A stretch of 64,000 nucleotides of DNA from Coriaria nepalensis (taxonomy: Eukaryota > Streptophyta > Magnoliopsida > Cucurbitales > Coriariaceae). This document shows positions 21,687 through 33,010 of the stretch, piece by piece. Position 1 is the stretch's first letter, and every line of letters starts with the position of its first letter. The notes under the pieces are model-generated. The model was not told the origin of the DNA. It worked only from the letters and a program-made list of their open reading frames with translations, and did no database searches. The stretch lies in contig CP114500.1 in assembly GCA_027186245.1 (NCBI GenBank), forward strand, positions 7,822,001 to 7,886,000, given 5' to 3'. Position numbers and translations under genes: made by a program.

Positions 21687-23438
21687 ATGACACAGAAATC
21701 CATGGATTTTCCGGAAGAATGCTGGGAGTTGATCTTCAGCTTTCTTCCACACGATGATACATTCAACAAACATTTGGAAGCCCTATCTCTGGTCTGCAAG
21801 CAGTTCCTTTCAATCACAAACAAGCTTCGAATCAGCCTCACAGTCTCTGCCCTAACTGCTTCAGCTCTCCCTAAGATCTTCCGGCGATTTCCACTGCTGA
21901 AGCACGTAGATCGCCAGCACTTCCATGGCGATCCCGACGGCCATCTTCTCCTCCAGATAGCCGAGTCTGGATTGGACCTCGAATCGCTTAACCTTTCGAA
22001 TCACAAACATCTTCCAACTACAGGTTGCAGAGTATTAGGATTGAGGATGCAGAATCTGCGAGCCTTAAACTGCTATAAGGTTGGATCTCTACTCAACTCT
22101 GATTTGAATTTGATTTCCGAGTGTTTTCCACGTCTTGAAGAGCTTGATATAAGCTATCCTAATCACATATATAGTCGAGAATCTTCATTTGGATCTACAA
22201 TTTCCAGCTCTTTCTCTGGCATTTTGACTGATTCTGGAATTATTGCTCTGTCTTCGAGACTCAAGCACTTGCGTAAGGTAAACTTTTCTGGAAATCCATT
22301 CGTTACTGACAATTCACTTGTAGAAGTGTCGAGAAACTGCAATTTGCTAAGAGAAATCACAGTTCGCGATTGCGACTTCATTACCGAACAGGGAATTGCT
22401 CTGGCACTCGTTCAGAGCCCTAATATGAGATCAATTTCTGCAAATATCTTTGTGCGTGCTCCTTATGATACAAGTTTCATTCAGTCACTCTTCGGTTAGA
22501 AAGATTTGTCTTCTCTTGATCTTTCACGTTCATTTATCTCAAACCAATTTCTATATAGTCTAGCGGCAGCGTGTCTGCCATTAAAGAAGCTCATTCTTTC
22601 TCAGTGTGGCTTCGAATCTTCTGCAATTTTTATTCTGTTGGATAAGAATCGATCTGTAGAATACTTAGATCTTGAAGCTGCATATTTCTTAACTAATGAG
22701 TCCATTATAGAGTTTTCTACGTTCCTTCCAAGGCTAACTTTCATTAATCTTAGCTACTGTTCTAGGCTGACGGATTCCACCTTCTTCACTCTTTCAGAAA
22801 GATGCCCAATGTTAAGTGAGATTAGAATGGAGGGAACAACTCTCGGTTCAGAAGAAACAAAAACAACTTTTATTGTAAACCCTCGAGTCAAGAATCTAAA
22901 CTTGTCTAGAAACAAAAATTTATGCAGTAAGAGTATCAACAATTTCGCATACATGTTTCCGAATTTGGAGCATCTCAAGTTGAACTACAATCTAGGCATA
23001 ACGGGAGATGACATCGTACAAGTGTTGAAAAAATGCTCCAAGATTAAGCATCTGGAGATGAACCATTCTACTAGAATCACGAATTTGGGGATCGACTTTG
23101 AACTCTCAGCTATGGAAGTACTGGAAGTTAGAGAATTAAGAATCGATGATGCATTTTTGGCTATGATCGGACAAAGATGTCCTAACCTGCTCTCTCTTGG
23201 CTTATCGTCTTGTTTAAATGTGAGTCGAGGAGCGGTGGATGTGGTGAGAAACTGCAGAAGATTGAGGGAGATTGATTTGAGAAGTTGTAACAACATTGAT
23301 CCTCATTTGGTTACTTTGATGGTGTTCTCAAGGTCAAGGGCGTCTTCTCTGAGGAAAATAGTCTCGCCCCATCCTTCTTTTCCCACGGAAAGACTGAAGA
23401 CCATCTTCTTGAACCATGGATGTCTGGTTCTAACTTAA
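21687..23438 (+). pseudogene. Intronless F-box/LRR gene with an in-frame TAG
   Basis: F-box/LRR proteins are substrate receptors of SCF ubiquitin ligases. The frame opens MTQKSMDFPEECWELIFSFL, an F-box at about residues 7-50, followed by RNI-type LRRs such as LRALNCYKVGSLLNSDLNLI and LPRLTFINLSYCSRLTDSTF. It runs 584 codons to 23438 without an intron, but codon 271 is TAG (22497-22499). The same frame continues with clear LRR homology (KDLSSLDLSRSF) for 312 more residues. This is a single-base lesion in an otherwise intact gene: a young pseudogene, a truncated 270-aa protein, a polymorphism, or a base error. It is similar, from memory, to At1g80630. Confidence 0.85.
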
Positions 23439-24605
23439 GAAGACCATGATGAGATTATAAGAGGCGCTTATCTCACTTTAAAATCCCACTATGTTGATTA
23501 CTCGTTGCTGTTTGATGAATAGTATATGATGTCTTGAAGAATAATTAGAAACAGGTACGCGACACCGTCTAAACCCTTCTATAGTTTATTTCTTGAATGT
23601 GTGAAGAAGTGATTCTGCAACGTCATTGTCTTATCATTTTTATGTCGTCAAGTTTATAAACGTAATTGCACATGCTTTTGAGTAAGTAGTTTATTGATTA
23701 TCTGTAAAAACCAGCTGCCAGTGTTTGTTGTTCTGTTTTGATATTATCGTTCTGCCTCGTTAGTTTACATTACACCCCCTCTGCCTGGCCCTCTCCGAAA
23801 AAAAGGAGTAGCGACTCTTGTAGAGGCCAAAAAGTCGCCCATACCATACAAGCAAAGCCTCTTATTATATTACACGTGGTCGGAACGTTGTCACTCGTGC
23901 ATCAAACACCCCTCTTCTCTATTAATCAAATTGTATGCTTACAAATTGATATGATAATTGGATAATAATGGGGTCGAACAAAAATATTCCAAAAAAGAAG
24001 AAAAAAGAAAAAAAAAAAAAGGATTATCAATATCACGTAGAAAAGTATATATATATATTTTATCATATGCTTAAAATTAAGTAGATTTAACTGTTGGTTC
24101 TTAGTTAATCCTGAATCACCGCTAAATAATGAAGAAAGTAATGAAAGATTTATTTGGAAATATAAATCATGAATTAAGAAATGAAAGATTTTGGTTTAAA
24201 GGTAATTGAATGCTAGCTATCGAGTGCTTGTAGTGCAAGTATAATACTTTAGGGAAAAATTTTCCTTATGTGTCGATAATCGATCGACACGACATTTAAA
24301 ACATGAGAGCGTGACAACACTGTCGGAGATTTGATCTTGTTATGCGACCTGGCGCGCGTGCAGGCTAAATTAGTAAATTCACTCGTCCCCTCTCACTCTC
24401 TCTTTTCACTTTTCAGTCTTCTTTTCTTTTCTTCCAAAACTAGAAAATGGAAGAGGAATCAAAGAGAAAGTCAGTTAGCCACGTGTCTCCTACGGTGGGG
24501 TCATCAAAAGAGTACGAGTGAAAAGACGAAAGAGAAATGAGGATAAGTAAATCCCACGAGAAGTTGTCAACAAAGTGCCTCCACATTCCATATTCCACGT
24601 ATAAA
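23439..24605. other. Intergenic
   Basis: F-box gene 3' flank followed by AT-rich DNA with a poly-A-rich stretch near 24000-24020 and a TA run near 24047. No supported gene is present. Confidence 0.4.
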
Positions 24606-24760
24606 ACCTCCCCCCTCCCCCCTCCCCCCTCCCCCCATCTTCTTCCTAACCCACCTCTCCATCCTACCACCATAGCCACCAAACTCAACTCTTCTCTCTC
24701 CTCTCTCTCTCCTCTCTCTCTCCTCTCTCCTCTCTCTCTCCTCTCTCCTCTCTCTCACAA
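24606..24760 (+). promoter_or_regulatory. Pyrimidine-rich promoter/leader tract
   Basis: A C-rich run (repeats of CCCCCCT, 24608-24637) is followed by CT-rich repeats at about 24690-24757, ending some 40 bases before the next start codon. Plant core promoters and leaders often carry such Y-patches. A TATA-like ATAAAACC lies at about 24600-24607. Confidence 0.55.
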
Positions 24761-24796
24761 CTAAAGCTAACTGAAACGAGGCAAGGAGGAAGGTAT

Positions 24797-27153
24797 ATGA
24801 TGACTGACGTTGACTGGATCAAGGTGGCGCTGACCGATGACTTGGTGGTCGCTGAGCTACTGCTTCGGCTCAACCGGGCTCTGCCACTGCAGCCACGGCC
24901 TCTGACGGCCAAGACAATCTCTCCGTCTCCGTCTCTAAACGTTGACTGGACCGTTCGGCAGCCACGTTCCAGGCCGGTTCCGAGGCAACTGGAAGCCTCC
25001 AAGAAAAAGGACGAGCCGACCAGAGCTAGCCCGACAACGCCGCTTTCATGGAGCGGGTGTGGCGCCACCTCTGTAAGCGGCGGTGGCGGCGATGGGTTTG
25101 AGGAGTGCAGCCGGCTCAACAAGCCGGCATCAGACGGCGGCGCTAGATCTACGGTTTGTTTGCTTGCTTATGCCTTCTATTTCTTTTGTTTTTTCCGTTT
25201 CCCATTTATTTAGTTGCATCCGTTATTGCCGCTGATTCCGACTCAGCGAGTCAAGCGTGGCGTGTGTCACTGGCTATTACTCGCTCTGAGTTCGAGGATG
25301 GCCTGTGTTAAATTCCTCTTGGTTTGACGAAAATGCCCATCTCGAAATCCAATATTTACGTCGATTGGGATCCGCACGTATATCTCACCAGTCTCCCGCT
25401 CTTCTCTAATCTCTATTTTTAGGAGCTTCTATTATCCTTCTGGCTTAATTTACTATTTAACCCCTACTAGCATGGGGATCACGCTAGAATCCTCGGGGTT
25501 AGTCCGGTCATTCCGAAAACTCTTATCGGAACAAATACAATCGCCGGTTTTACCCAGACGGACCACCTTTTTTATTTTTATTTTTAATAATGTAAGCTGA
25601 CCGTTCTGCCCTCGCCAGTTCAGCTCAAGCCTCATGACCTTCCCATCTGATGAGGTGAAACTTTATCTTCGTTTTCTGCCCTGGACCCCACTTCTATCTG
25701 CATTCATCTTGCCCCTATCTATCTCATAAGAAAATTACCAGCCCAGCCCAGCCCAGCCCACCCCGCGGTCAGAAGCTATAAAAATCGATAGGCCCACCCA
25801 CATATAGGAATTGGACTTTTTGGTAAAATTAAGAAACATGGATGAGGGGGGGCCCACAATTCTGGAAGGGTGGCGTGTCTTAGTGGCAAGTGGCGAGTGG
25901 GAGTAAGCACTCTTAGCGTATTGTTCGGTGTGTTGTTGGAACTGTTGGTAGTGGTTGTGTGTTTCTAGTATTTGCCTTTGACCAACGACTTCAAACATTC
26001 TGAAAATTTTTATGATTAATTTTTTTTTTCTTTTTGTTTAGTGGAGGTTAAAATTAAATTACTGGGTGGAAACCAGATTGATAATTTTCATTAGACGATT
26101 AATTAATTAATTAAGTTATTTATTTGGTGGGACCCATATAGTTAGTGGGAAAAAGAACTGGTCAAATGAGCTGAATCTGTTGGCTCACTAGGTAGAACCC
26201 AACTCTAAAAAGTGTTTTGAGGGTTCTAATTATGTGAGATACAAGCAAAACTTAGCTATATTAAGGTGTGGTGGGATCCATAACATTTACCATTATCATT
26301 ATTATTTTTGCTATTATTGTCCCCTCTTTAAAAGGGGTTGTGTGAGAAATTGTTTGATTTTGGTGCAGAATGGAGTAAAGCATGAGACAACATTAACCAC
26401 TACGAAAAGGCCAAGAAGGAAGAAGGTTCTTGTCTTTGTTAATTCAAATTGTTGTCTTATCTTTTCATTAATCCAAATTTCCAGTTTCATAAGACATGAG
26501 CTTAAAGAACTGCTGATTCCGATCACTTCCGTATCGAATTATGTCTTAATGCTCATTTGTTTTGTTAAGTTTGCTCATGGTTTAGAATTAAGGGTGGTTT
26601 CGATATCGGTTCGACTATAATCTGTTCTAAGTATTCCATGTTCGTGACAGACACTAGCGGAACTTAAAGAGGATGAGATTTTGCTTTTGAAGGAAAGGAC
26701 ACATTTGAAGAGTGTATGAACTCCTCTTATAATTGCATATATATATACATATACACACATTGGTTATTTTTTAACTGTACATCTTAGTTACAAAATATTT
26801 TTCGGGTTCGTTCTCATAACAGACACTGGCTAGTTTACATCTCACTGTGGAGAAACAAAGGGCAACAAATGAAAGGTTGAAGAAATTTAAGGTAATGGCC
26901 AGCTCTGTCTCCTTTTTCATTCTGGCATTCTTTCATCATTCTCATTCTTTACTTTCCGTCTATTCTTTGACGTTGCGATAATTGCCAATAACATCTCTCT
27001 TTGATGCAGCTTGATATCAATTTAGACCAGACCATAACAATGAAACAGTCGCTGCCGGAAATAGAAAGCTCAGACAATGCCTTTTTATTACCGGACCTAA
27101 ATATGCCGTTGGAAGACGATTCTTGCTCTGATATTTTAAATGGAGCGAGGTAA
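24797..27153 (+). CDS. Uncharacterised nuclear-type coiled-coil protein with EAR-like motif
   Basis: I read five exons: 24797-25153, 26369-26425, 26651-26713, 26823-26891 and 27010-27153, totalling 690 nt (229 aa), all in phase 0. The N terminus MMTDVDWIKVALTDDLVVAEL is followed by LNVDWTVRQPRSRPVPR and RASPTTPLSWSG, which I recall as conserved in an unnamed plant family (possibly At1g80610-like). Residues about 133-138 (KRPRRKK) form a basic patch that could be a nuclear signal. Residues about 139-182 form a likely coiled coil (TLAELKEDEILLLKERTHLK, then TLASLHLTVEKQRATNERLK). The tail has LLPDLNMPLED (DLNMP at about 211-215), EAR-like. No enzyme motif is present. Function unknown; a repressor role is inference only. 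Confidence 0.75.
25154..26368 (+). other. Large first intron of the coiled-coil/EAR-like gene
   Basis: This 1.2-kb intron contains a short CCCAG tandem repeat (about 25740-25762) and an AATT tandem run near 26100. Open frames on either strand look like noise. Confidence 0.55.
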
Positions 27154-27961
27154 AGTAAAAGGATGAAGATGCATACTAATTTATTATTATTTATTATTTT
27201 CCATCCAGTTTCACAACAACCCGATCCATGTCCGAATAGCTTCATTTATCTAATTGTAAAGTGCAAAATATTACCAATCTTGACAGTAGTGACAGTGTAG
27301 CTATAGATATTCCTAACATCAATCAATTTTCACCTTATCATATAGTTTATTACATTACTATTTCTTTCTATTTTAATAAAATATAATTTTATTCATTTAA
27401 TAAATAATATAAATAATTATTAATTTAATTATAAAAAGAGAAGTTTTAAGAGAACAGACGGGGATGCTATCGGTCAATCAGAAGGATATTTTGTCAGTTT
27501 GTACTGACGCAATAGAATATGAAAGAAATGAAATGTATGACATATTGACAGTAGAACTGTTACGACTCAGATTTCTAAGCAATAAAACATATTATATGAA
27601 AATTATTATTATTACCAATAATTTGTATATAATTATATATAAACCTTATAATTATCATAATTATATAATTAGACCCGATATATTATATAATATATGATAT
27701 AATACCCGTTGTTAATTGTTATGGCCCACCCACACCCTCCCTCCTCTCTATCTCTCCATGAACAACAAAGACTATATATAACTAACTTACCTATAATCTT
27801 AGATTGTACGTACAACATAGTATATGCCTATATGGTCTACATTTTAATACTACAAAAAAAGTACGTAGATACAGTAACAAGTTATAACATTTCTAGTCTC
27901 TTCTTCTACGCTACAAACTTGAGCATAATTACTTATTGGTCCAAGGTACATGACTCATGGA
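27154..27961. other. Intergenic between convergent genes
   Basis: AT-rich DNA holding the 3' ends of the coiled-coil gene (+) and the ERF gene (-). Palindromic TATAATATAT-like runs occur near 27670-27700. No gene seen. Confidence 0.4.
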
Positions 27962-28753
27962 TTACACAACCCTGTTCTTATCATTACTACTATGACTATT
28001 ACTATTACTATTACTATTGCTAAACAATTGTTCGACTGAAGTAACCACTGAGCACTTGACTCTGTTCCTGTTACTGTTGTTACCATATTTCACCTTCTTT
28101 GATGATAACGACGTCGTTGGGTAAGGGCCGGTACTACTAGGGGAGGAAGATGAGTTCTTGTTATTTTTTAGCGGCAAAACCCATGGGATGTCGAAATTGG
28201 TCCGAGCCTTTGACCCTCTTAGCCTCCTCGCGGCGGCGTCGTAAGCTCTAGCTGCTTCTTCGGCGGTGTCAAACGTCCCAAGCCAATGCCGGCATCGCCC
28301 TATGCGGTCACGGATCTCCGCCGACCACCTCCCCCACGGCCTTTTCCTTACCCCTCTATAACTCTTCCGCCCCGAAACAACCTCATCCCTTCTCGTCGTT
28401 TCCTTCGACGGCGTCGTTTCATGATCGGCCGGAATATTGGTCGAGTCACTGTTAACGTTATTGCATGCAGATAATTTCGGAGCGGGTCGTCCGAATAATA
28501 TTTGCTGGCCCACAACTGCAGCTATTCCGTCTAAAACCGGCGACGCCGTCGTTCGAGACTGATCTTCATTTTCATCTTCATCATGATTAGCTTCCGTTAG
28601 GGGAGGTATATACGATCGGTTTAAATGTTGAGCCGGAAACGGAGATAGTGAGAAGCGGCCGGTTTGGGGTAAAAGCGTAAATGTATCGGGGAGACAAAAC
28701 GGTGCCGGAATGAACTGGAAGTGGATGGGTTGCTGTTGTCGGTTGTTGAACAT
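27962..28753 (-). CDS. AP2/ERF transcription factor, single AP2 domain
   Basis: ERF proteins bind GCC-box-like DNA through one AP2 domain. The 263-aa intronless frame starts at [12 protein letters not shown] (28753). The AP2 domain spans residues 131-188: [20 protein letters not shown], then [20 protein letters not shown] and ARTNF. Ala and Asp at the two residues that distinguish ERF from DREB (AEIRD and AARAYDAA regions) favour the ERF side. The C terminus is a Ser/Asn run ([13 protein letters not shown]) encoded by an ACT/ATT-type trinucleotide microsatellite at about 27985-28020. The coding DNA is distinctly GC-richer than its flanks. From memory it resembles At1g80580; I do not assign a subgroup. 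Confidence 0.92.
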   Translation of the reverse strand: MFNNRQQQPIHFQFIPAPFCLPDTFTLLPQTGRFSLSPFPAQHLNRSYIPPLTEANHDEDENEDQSRTTASPVLDGIAAVVGQQILFGRPAPKLSACNNVNSDSTNIPADHETTPSKETTRRDEVVSGRKSYRGVRKRPWGRWSAEIRDRIGRCRHWLGTFDTAEEAARAYDAAARRLRGSKARTNFDIPWVLPLKNNKNSSSSPSSTGPYPTTSLSSKKVKYGNNSNRNRVKCSVVTSVEQLFSNSNSNSNSHSSNDKNRVV

Positions 28754-30876
28754 GATGGAGGTAAATTTTACAGACACGCTTCATTAATCTAAAGAGATGG
28801 TGAATTAGTGTGGACCATTTGGTCTACCAACATATTTATATATATATATATATATAATATTATATAAATTATTAAAGAAAATAGAACAGATGAAATGTTA
28901 TTGTTATTGTTTTAGGGTTGTACAAAAGATTTTACTAATTATTTTTACGTAGAAAGAGAGAGATATACCTGTCAATATCGATGAGACCGCAATCCCTCGC
29001 ATTTATGAGCTTGTCTTTCCCATGGCCACGATCGATATATATATATACACGATATACATGATTTATATAAGGGAAGAAGAAAAACAAAATTAAACCAGAA
29101 GGGAAAAAAGAAGAAGAAGGAGAAGAAAGTTGTACGTATAATAGATATTGGCGCTTGAGATAAATAATGGGAATCTCAAGGGAGTTGTGTACGGTTTTAT
29201 AGAAGAAGATGATGGAATTAAACAACGTGTGGAAAGGAAAGCGTCATGGTGTCGTCAAATAAGAAGAAGATATTAGATTTTGTGTTTAACTGGGATTGCA
29301 GCTATTTGTACTAGTAATATAGTTCATTGCGTAATCAAATCTAATATATACGGAGAGGAGCATGGAGGTAACTGTGAGGAACCTTAGTCTATGGACCGTT
29401 AGATATGTAGAAGATGCTATCTCTGTCATCTGATTCTCTGATGTGCGTCCATCAGATGTGATGATCAGTAAGTATTCAGATGCAGTGCTTTTCTACTTAG
29501 AAGGTACACCCATATACATATTGACCATGTAATTCGAGAAATTCAATTATCCGAAAATAATAAACAAATCAATGTATTGAAGAAGCTGCGATTTGGACCA
29601 AATTTTGAGTTAACAAAAAAAATTGTGACATTGTCTTTGTCTACTTGACATTAATTATCATATGTGTCGATATATGCAAAAACATTCGATAGGATCAAAG
29701 CAGAATGTCTGTCTATACTTTATAAAACGCTTAAAAAATATATAGTGATCAAAGAGCTAGAGAGAAGAGGAGAGAGAGAAGATGAAGTTCCACAGAGAAA
29801 GAGAGAGAAAACTAATCCCAATTCCCAAGAAGAGGAAGAAAAAAAAATTAAGAAAGAAAAGCCATGTTTATTATCATTACAGCTTTATTGATGCTTGAAT
29901 CTTGTATGTATGTCTTCCTCTTAACTTTCTTTCTAGACCTTCTCTTTCTTTTGTCTGCTAATAACATGGCTTGCCTGTGGGAACTGAAACTATAAGCGTT
30001 AAATAACATACTTATCCTAAGTCCTCCTCTTATAAAATCTTCTTGTAGGCATACTTAATATTCACATCTTCTTACACAAGTATGATCAGAATATGACATA
30101 TATCTGATTATACTAAACGATACCATTTTCATTTGTAAGACTAGAAAAATAATGCATTAGTCTCGTACAATAAATTCTCAAAATATTAGATCGGTAACTT
30201 TCTCCAGTATTGAAGCATATTAATTCTATAGCATCAATTAATTATTGGTTGCGATCAAGTGCAGGCAAGCAATCGTGCAAAATCTCGGCTGCATGATCCA
30301 ATTCCTGCTCGGAAATACTCTCTCCCCTCAGGATCATACAATTTACAACCCTTGCCACTCGAGATCACGATCGGAGCTCTTGCATACGTTCGTTCCCACC
30401 ATAACACTAGCTTCCGATACCATCACCTCCTTGCTCGAGATCTTAACTCCTCGATTTCCGTAACTAAGCGAATTCTTTGCTGTCTGGGAATCGATGCTAA
30501 GGCAAGCGCGAAGCTTAAGAGCTCCGGTTTTCGTCGGAAAAAGAATCGAAAGGAGAGAACCCAATAATGAAGAAAAAGATCCAGCATAAAAATGGAGAGA
30601 ATCGTTGGAACGTTATGACGCCATTAATGAAGCTATGCCTGAAATGGCAGGTATTTTTTGTTTTTCTCTCTCTCTCCCACTTTACAGTAGACTACACGTC
30701 GTTTAACGTTCCCACGGAAACTTTTACCGTATTTCAAAACTACATGTCGTTTTCTTCCCATTCAAGAAAACAAATATGAGAAGCTTTCTTCTTCCCATCC
30801 TTCAAAATATGGATCAGAAATGAATTACATTTCTTATTTTCTTTTTCTAGTCACGAAGACAATGATCAAGTTGTTT
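28754..30876. other. Long intergenic region upstream of the ERF gene
   Basis: It holds the ERF promoter (TA run at 28836-28858), purine-rich AG repeats near 29100 and 29760-29850, and a GC-richer segment at 30245-30567 with overlapping open frames of 72-102 codons on both strands. None of these frames resembles a protein I know. The 30567 end is followed by the 3' flank of the next F-box gene. Confidence 0.4.
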
Positions 30877-32280
30877 TTAGTACATCCAAGACAGATCTTG
30901 TCTAAAAGAGACAGATCTAGCTGCACCTTGAACCCCCCTTTCTGAGATCTGAGGACAATCTTCAACGCCCAAAAAATCCAACTTACACAAACCCACCAAA
31001 GGCTTGAACCCCACATCAGTAATTCCCAAACATTTGCTCAACCGTAAAACCCGTAACTTGGGAAACTGTCCGACAAGCTGCAAACCCTCATCACTAATCT
31101 CTTGACACCTCACAAGCTCCAAGACTTCAATAAATGGAGCTGAAGAAAGAGCTTCCATCCCGACATCATTAAACGAATAGACATGGTCAAGAGCAAGTTC
31201 TCTAACTGGACACTTTTGGAACAAGAAAAGAATCCCGTTAAGTGAAAACGAAGAGAGAGAAGGAAACTCCTCATCCGAGAACGATATTCTGACTGATTCG
31301 AGCATGGAGCAGTTTTCTGCTACGGCTTTTAGACTCTCATCGGTTAATCTCAACGAGTTACTTGCCAAAAAGGGGAGACTAAAATCAGATGGGACCCGTA
31401 GAGAAATGGACCGGAGATTTCGAGCTTTTTCGGCTAAACAGATAATATCACAATCCATAGCTCCAACACACATGTCCAAGTGAATCTTCTCTAGATTCTT
31501 GCATTTCCCTAGCACACAAGCAAGCCCTTTTCCTGGGCTAATTATACAATTCACCAAACTTAATTCAAGCATATTTTCACACGGAACACACTGCTTCTGC
31601 CATCGATCAACCGCTAACCGATCATAAACCTTCATATACCGATAATTCGAATCCACCTCAAATTGCAACCGTTTTATCTTCCTCCAACCAAGACCGAGCT
31701 TGATCAAATCGCCTTCCCCTATCGCCCTACAATTCTTAATCGACAATTCTTCAAGCTTTTCGAGCTTCCCTACATACTCTAGCCACTCTACAGTACTAAT
31801 ACTCAAACAACGTATTAGGTGGAGGGCAGTAAGATTCTTACAACCCACGACTAGAGAGAATATTCCACAACCCGTGATTCGAGGGGTGAAGTTCAATTTC
31901 AAGGAAGAGAGGTTAGAGCAAGAGGTTAAGTGACGTAGGCCCACGTCAGTTATGAAGGTGCAGTAGCTTAAGGTGAGGTTGGTTAAAGAAGGGCAATGGG
32001 TGGAGAGAATGAGGAGTCCTTTATCGTCTAACTGTTTGCCTAATTTGGACAGCCAGCCGGAGTAAGTTATTTCGACTCGGGATAGGTTTTGGAAACGGTT
32101 ACAGAGGGAAGTGAGAGCTTCATTGGCCGGGTCTAGTCCGCAGCCGACCCGGAGAAACTGTCTCTGTTCCTTGTCGGAATTATGGAGGCGTTTGCAAGAC
32201 AAGGATAGGGAGTTTCTGTCTGTGGTTCTGTTTATTCGGGTTAAAATTTCACAAACTAATGCTTCTGGTAGAACTTCCAT
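30877..32280 (-). CDS. F-box/LRR-repeat protein (RNI-like, At1g80570 type)
   Basis: This is a probable SCF substrate receptor. The intronless coding frame gives 467 aa. The F-box is at about residues 1-45 (MEVLPEALVCEILTRINR, SLSCKRLH); RNI-type LRRs follow, for example CPSLTNLTLSYCTFITDVGL and LRVLRLSKCLGITDVGF. The strongly conserved block NYRYMKVYDRLAVDRWQKQ and the end SVSFRQDLSWMY mark a specific family close, from memory, to Arabidopsis At1g80570. I chose the ATG at 32280 over the longer frame because the upstream codons lack an ATG and include a splice acceptor. The frame is intact, unlike the F-box gene at 21.7 kb, to which it is only distantly related. Confidence 0.92.
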   Translation of the reverse strand: MEVLPEALVCEILTRINRTTDRNSLSLSCKRLHNSDKEQRQFLRVGCGLDPANEALTSLCNRFQNLSRVEITYSGWLSKLGKQLDDKGLLILSTHCPSLTNLTLSYCTFITDVGLRHLTSCSNLSSLKLNFTPRITGCGIFSLVVGCKNLTALHLIRCLSISTVEWLEYVGKLEKLEELSIKNCRAIGEGDLIKLGLGWRKIKRLQFEVDSNYRYMKVYDRLAVDRWQKQCVPCENMLELSLVNCIISPGKGLACVLGKCKNLEKIHLDMCVGAMDCDIICLAEKARNLRSISLRVPSDFSLPFLASNSLRLTDESLKAVAENCSMLESVRISFSDEEFPSLSSFSLNGILFLFQKCPVRELALDHVYSFNDVGMEALSSAPFIEVLELVRCQEISDEGLQLVGQFPKLRVLRLSKCLGITDVGFKPLVGLCKLDFLGVEDCPQISERGVQGAARSVSFRQDLSWMY

Positions 32281-32620
32281 CGTTAGAAAAATGATCAAAT
32301 CTGGAAAATGGGTGTAGAGTTAAAATTCATAGATGAAGATCTAAAACAAAAAAAAAAGGATCGAAGTGAGATTTTTCTCCTATAATTAATTAAAAATTTA
32401 TACATATTCAAATTGTAAGATCTCTCCTAGGGTTAAACTGGAAAATTCAATTGAACTGGAAAAAGTACATATATGTGTGTAGATTCAGAGATCGAGGAAC
32501 ATAAGGGATAATATTTATGAAGAAGAAATTACCTGGAGAACTCGGAAGAGAAGGAGAAGATACTTGGAAAGATGATGAATATCTGGCAAAGATGGAATGA
32601 CGATGATGCTTAATTTAGGG
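32281..32620 (-). promoter_or_regulatory. 5' UTR with a leader intron of the F-box/LRR gene
   Basis: On the minus strand GTTCTCCAG followed by GTAATTTC near 32533 looks like a donor. CATTTTCCAG near 32304 is a matching acceptor 23 bases upstream of the ATG. A leader intron of about 230 bp is inferred. Confidence 0.5.
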
Positions 32621-33010
32621 GAGTGTCGGTTTTTCAGTTTCACCCTCTCATTCATGCTATTGGAATTGTCGTTTGTTTACAAACAGGGTCAGAGTCTCGT
32701 GTCGTGTGCTACTACTCTTTTTATTCCGACGAGGCCTGAGAGGACGATTTTGTTGGCACATTTGTAGAAGGAACTCAGGAAGTGACGAGACGGCAAGTCG
32801 TCATTACTATTCTCGACGGGATTAAGACACAGAGATTGATCCAACCTTGGCGACATGTCGTCAAGAATAAGACTGATCTATTATATAATGTTTCATGTTT
32901 GTACAAACTACAGTGTGGTTAAAATGCAGAGTAAGAGATGAACCAACATGAAAGAAGCTGAAGTTCATATCTATTTCAAGGGAACGGAATGCGGGTCTTC
33001 TTGGCAAAGC
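32621..33010. other. Intergenic
   Basis: The F-box promoter and the 3' flank of the BRAP2-like relic. No further gene is seen. Confidence 0.4.

Noticed and set aside
24567..25122. Minus-strand frames over the CT-rich tract and exon 1 of the coiled-coil gene
   Set aside because: Shadows of the microsatellite and of the GC-rich plus-strand exon.
29664..29891. 75-codon plus-strand frame rich in Glu, Lys and Arg
   Set aside because: Purine-repeat low-complexity DNA without family resemblance or gene context.
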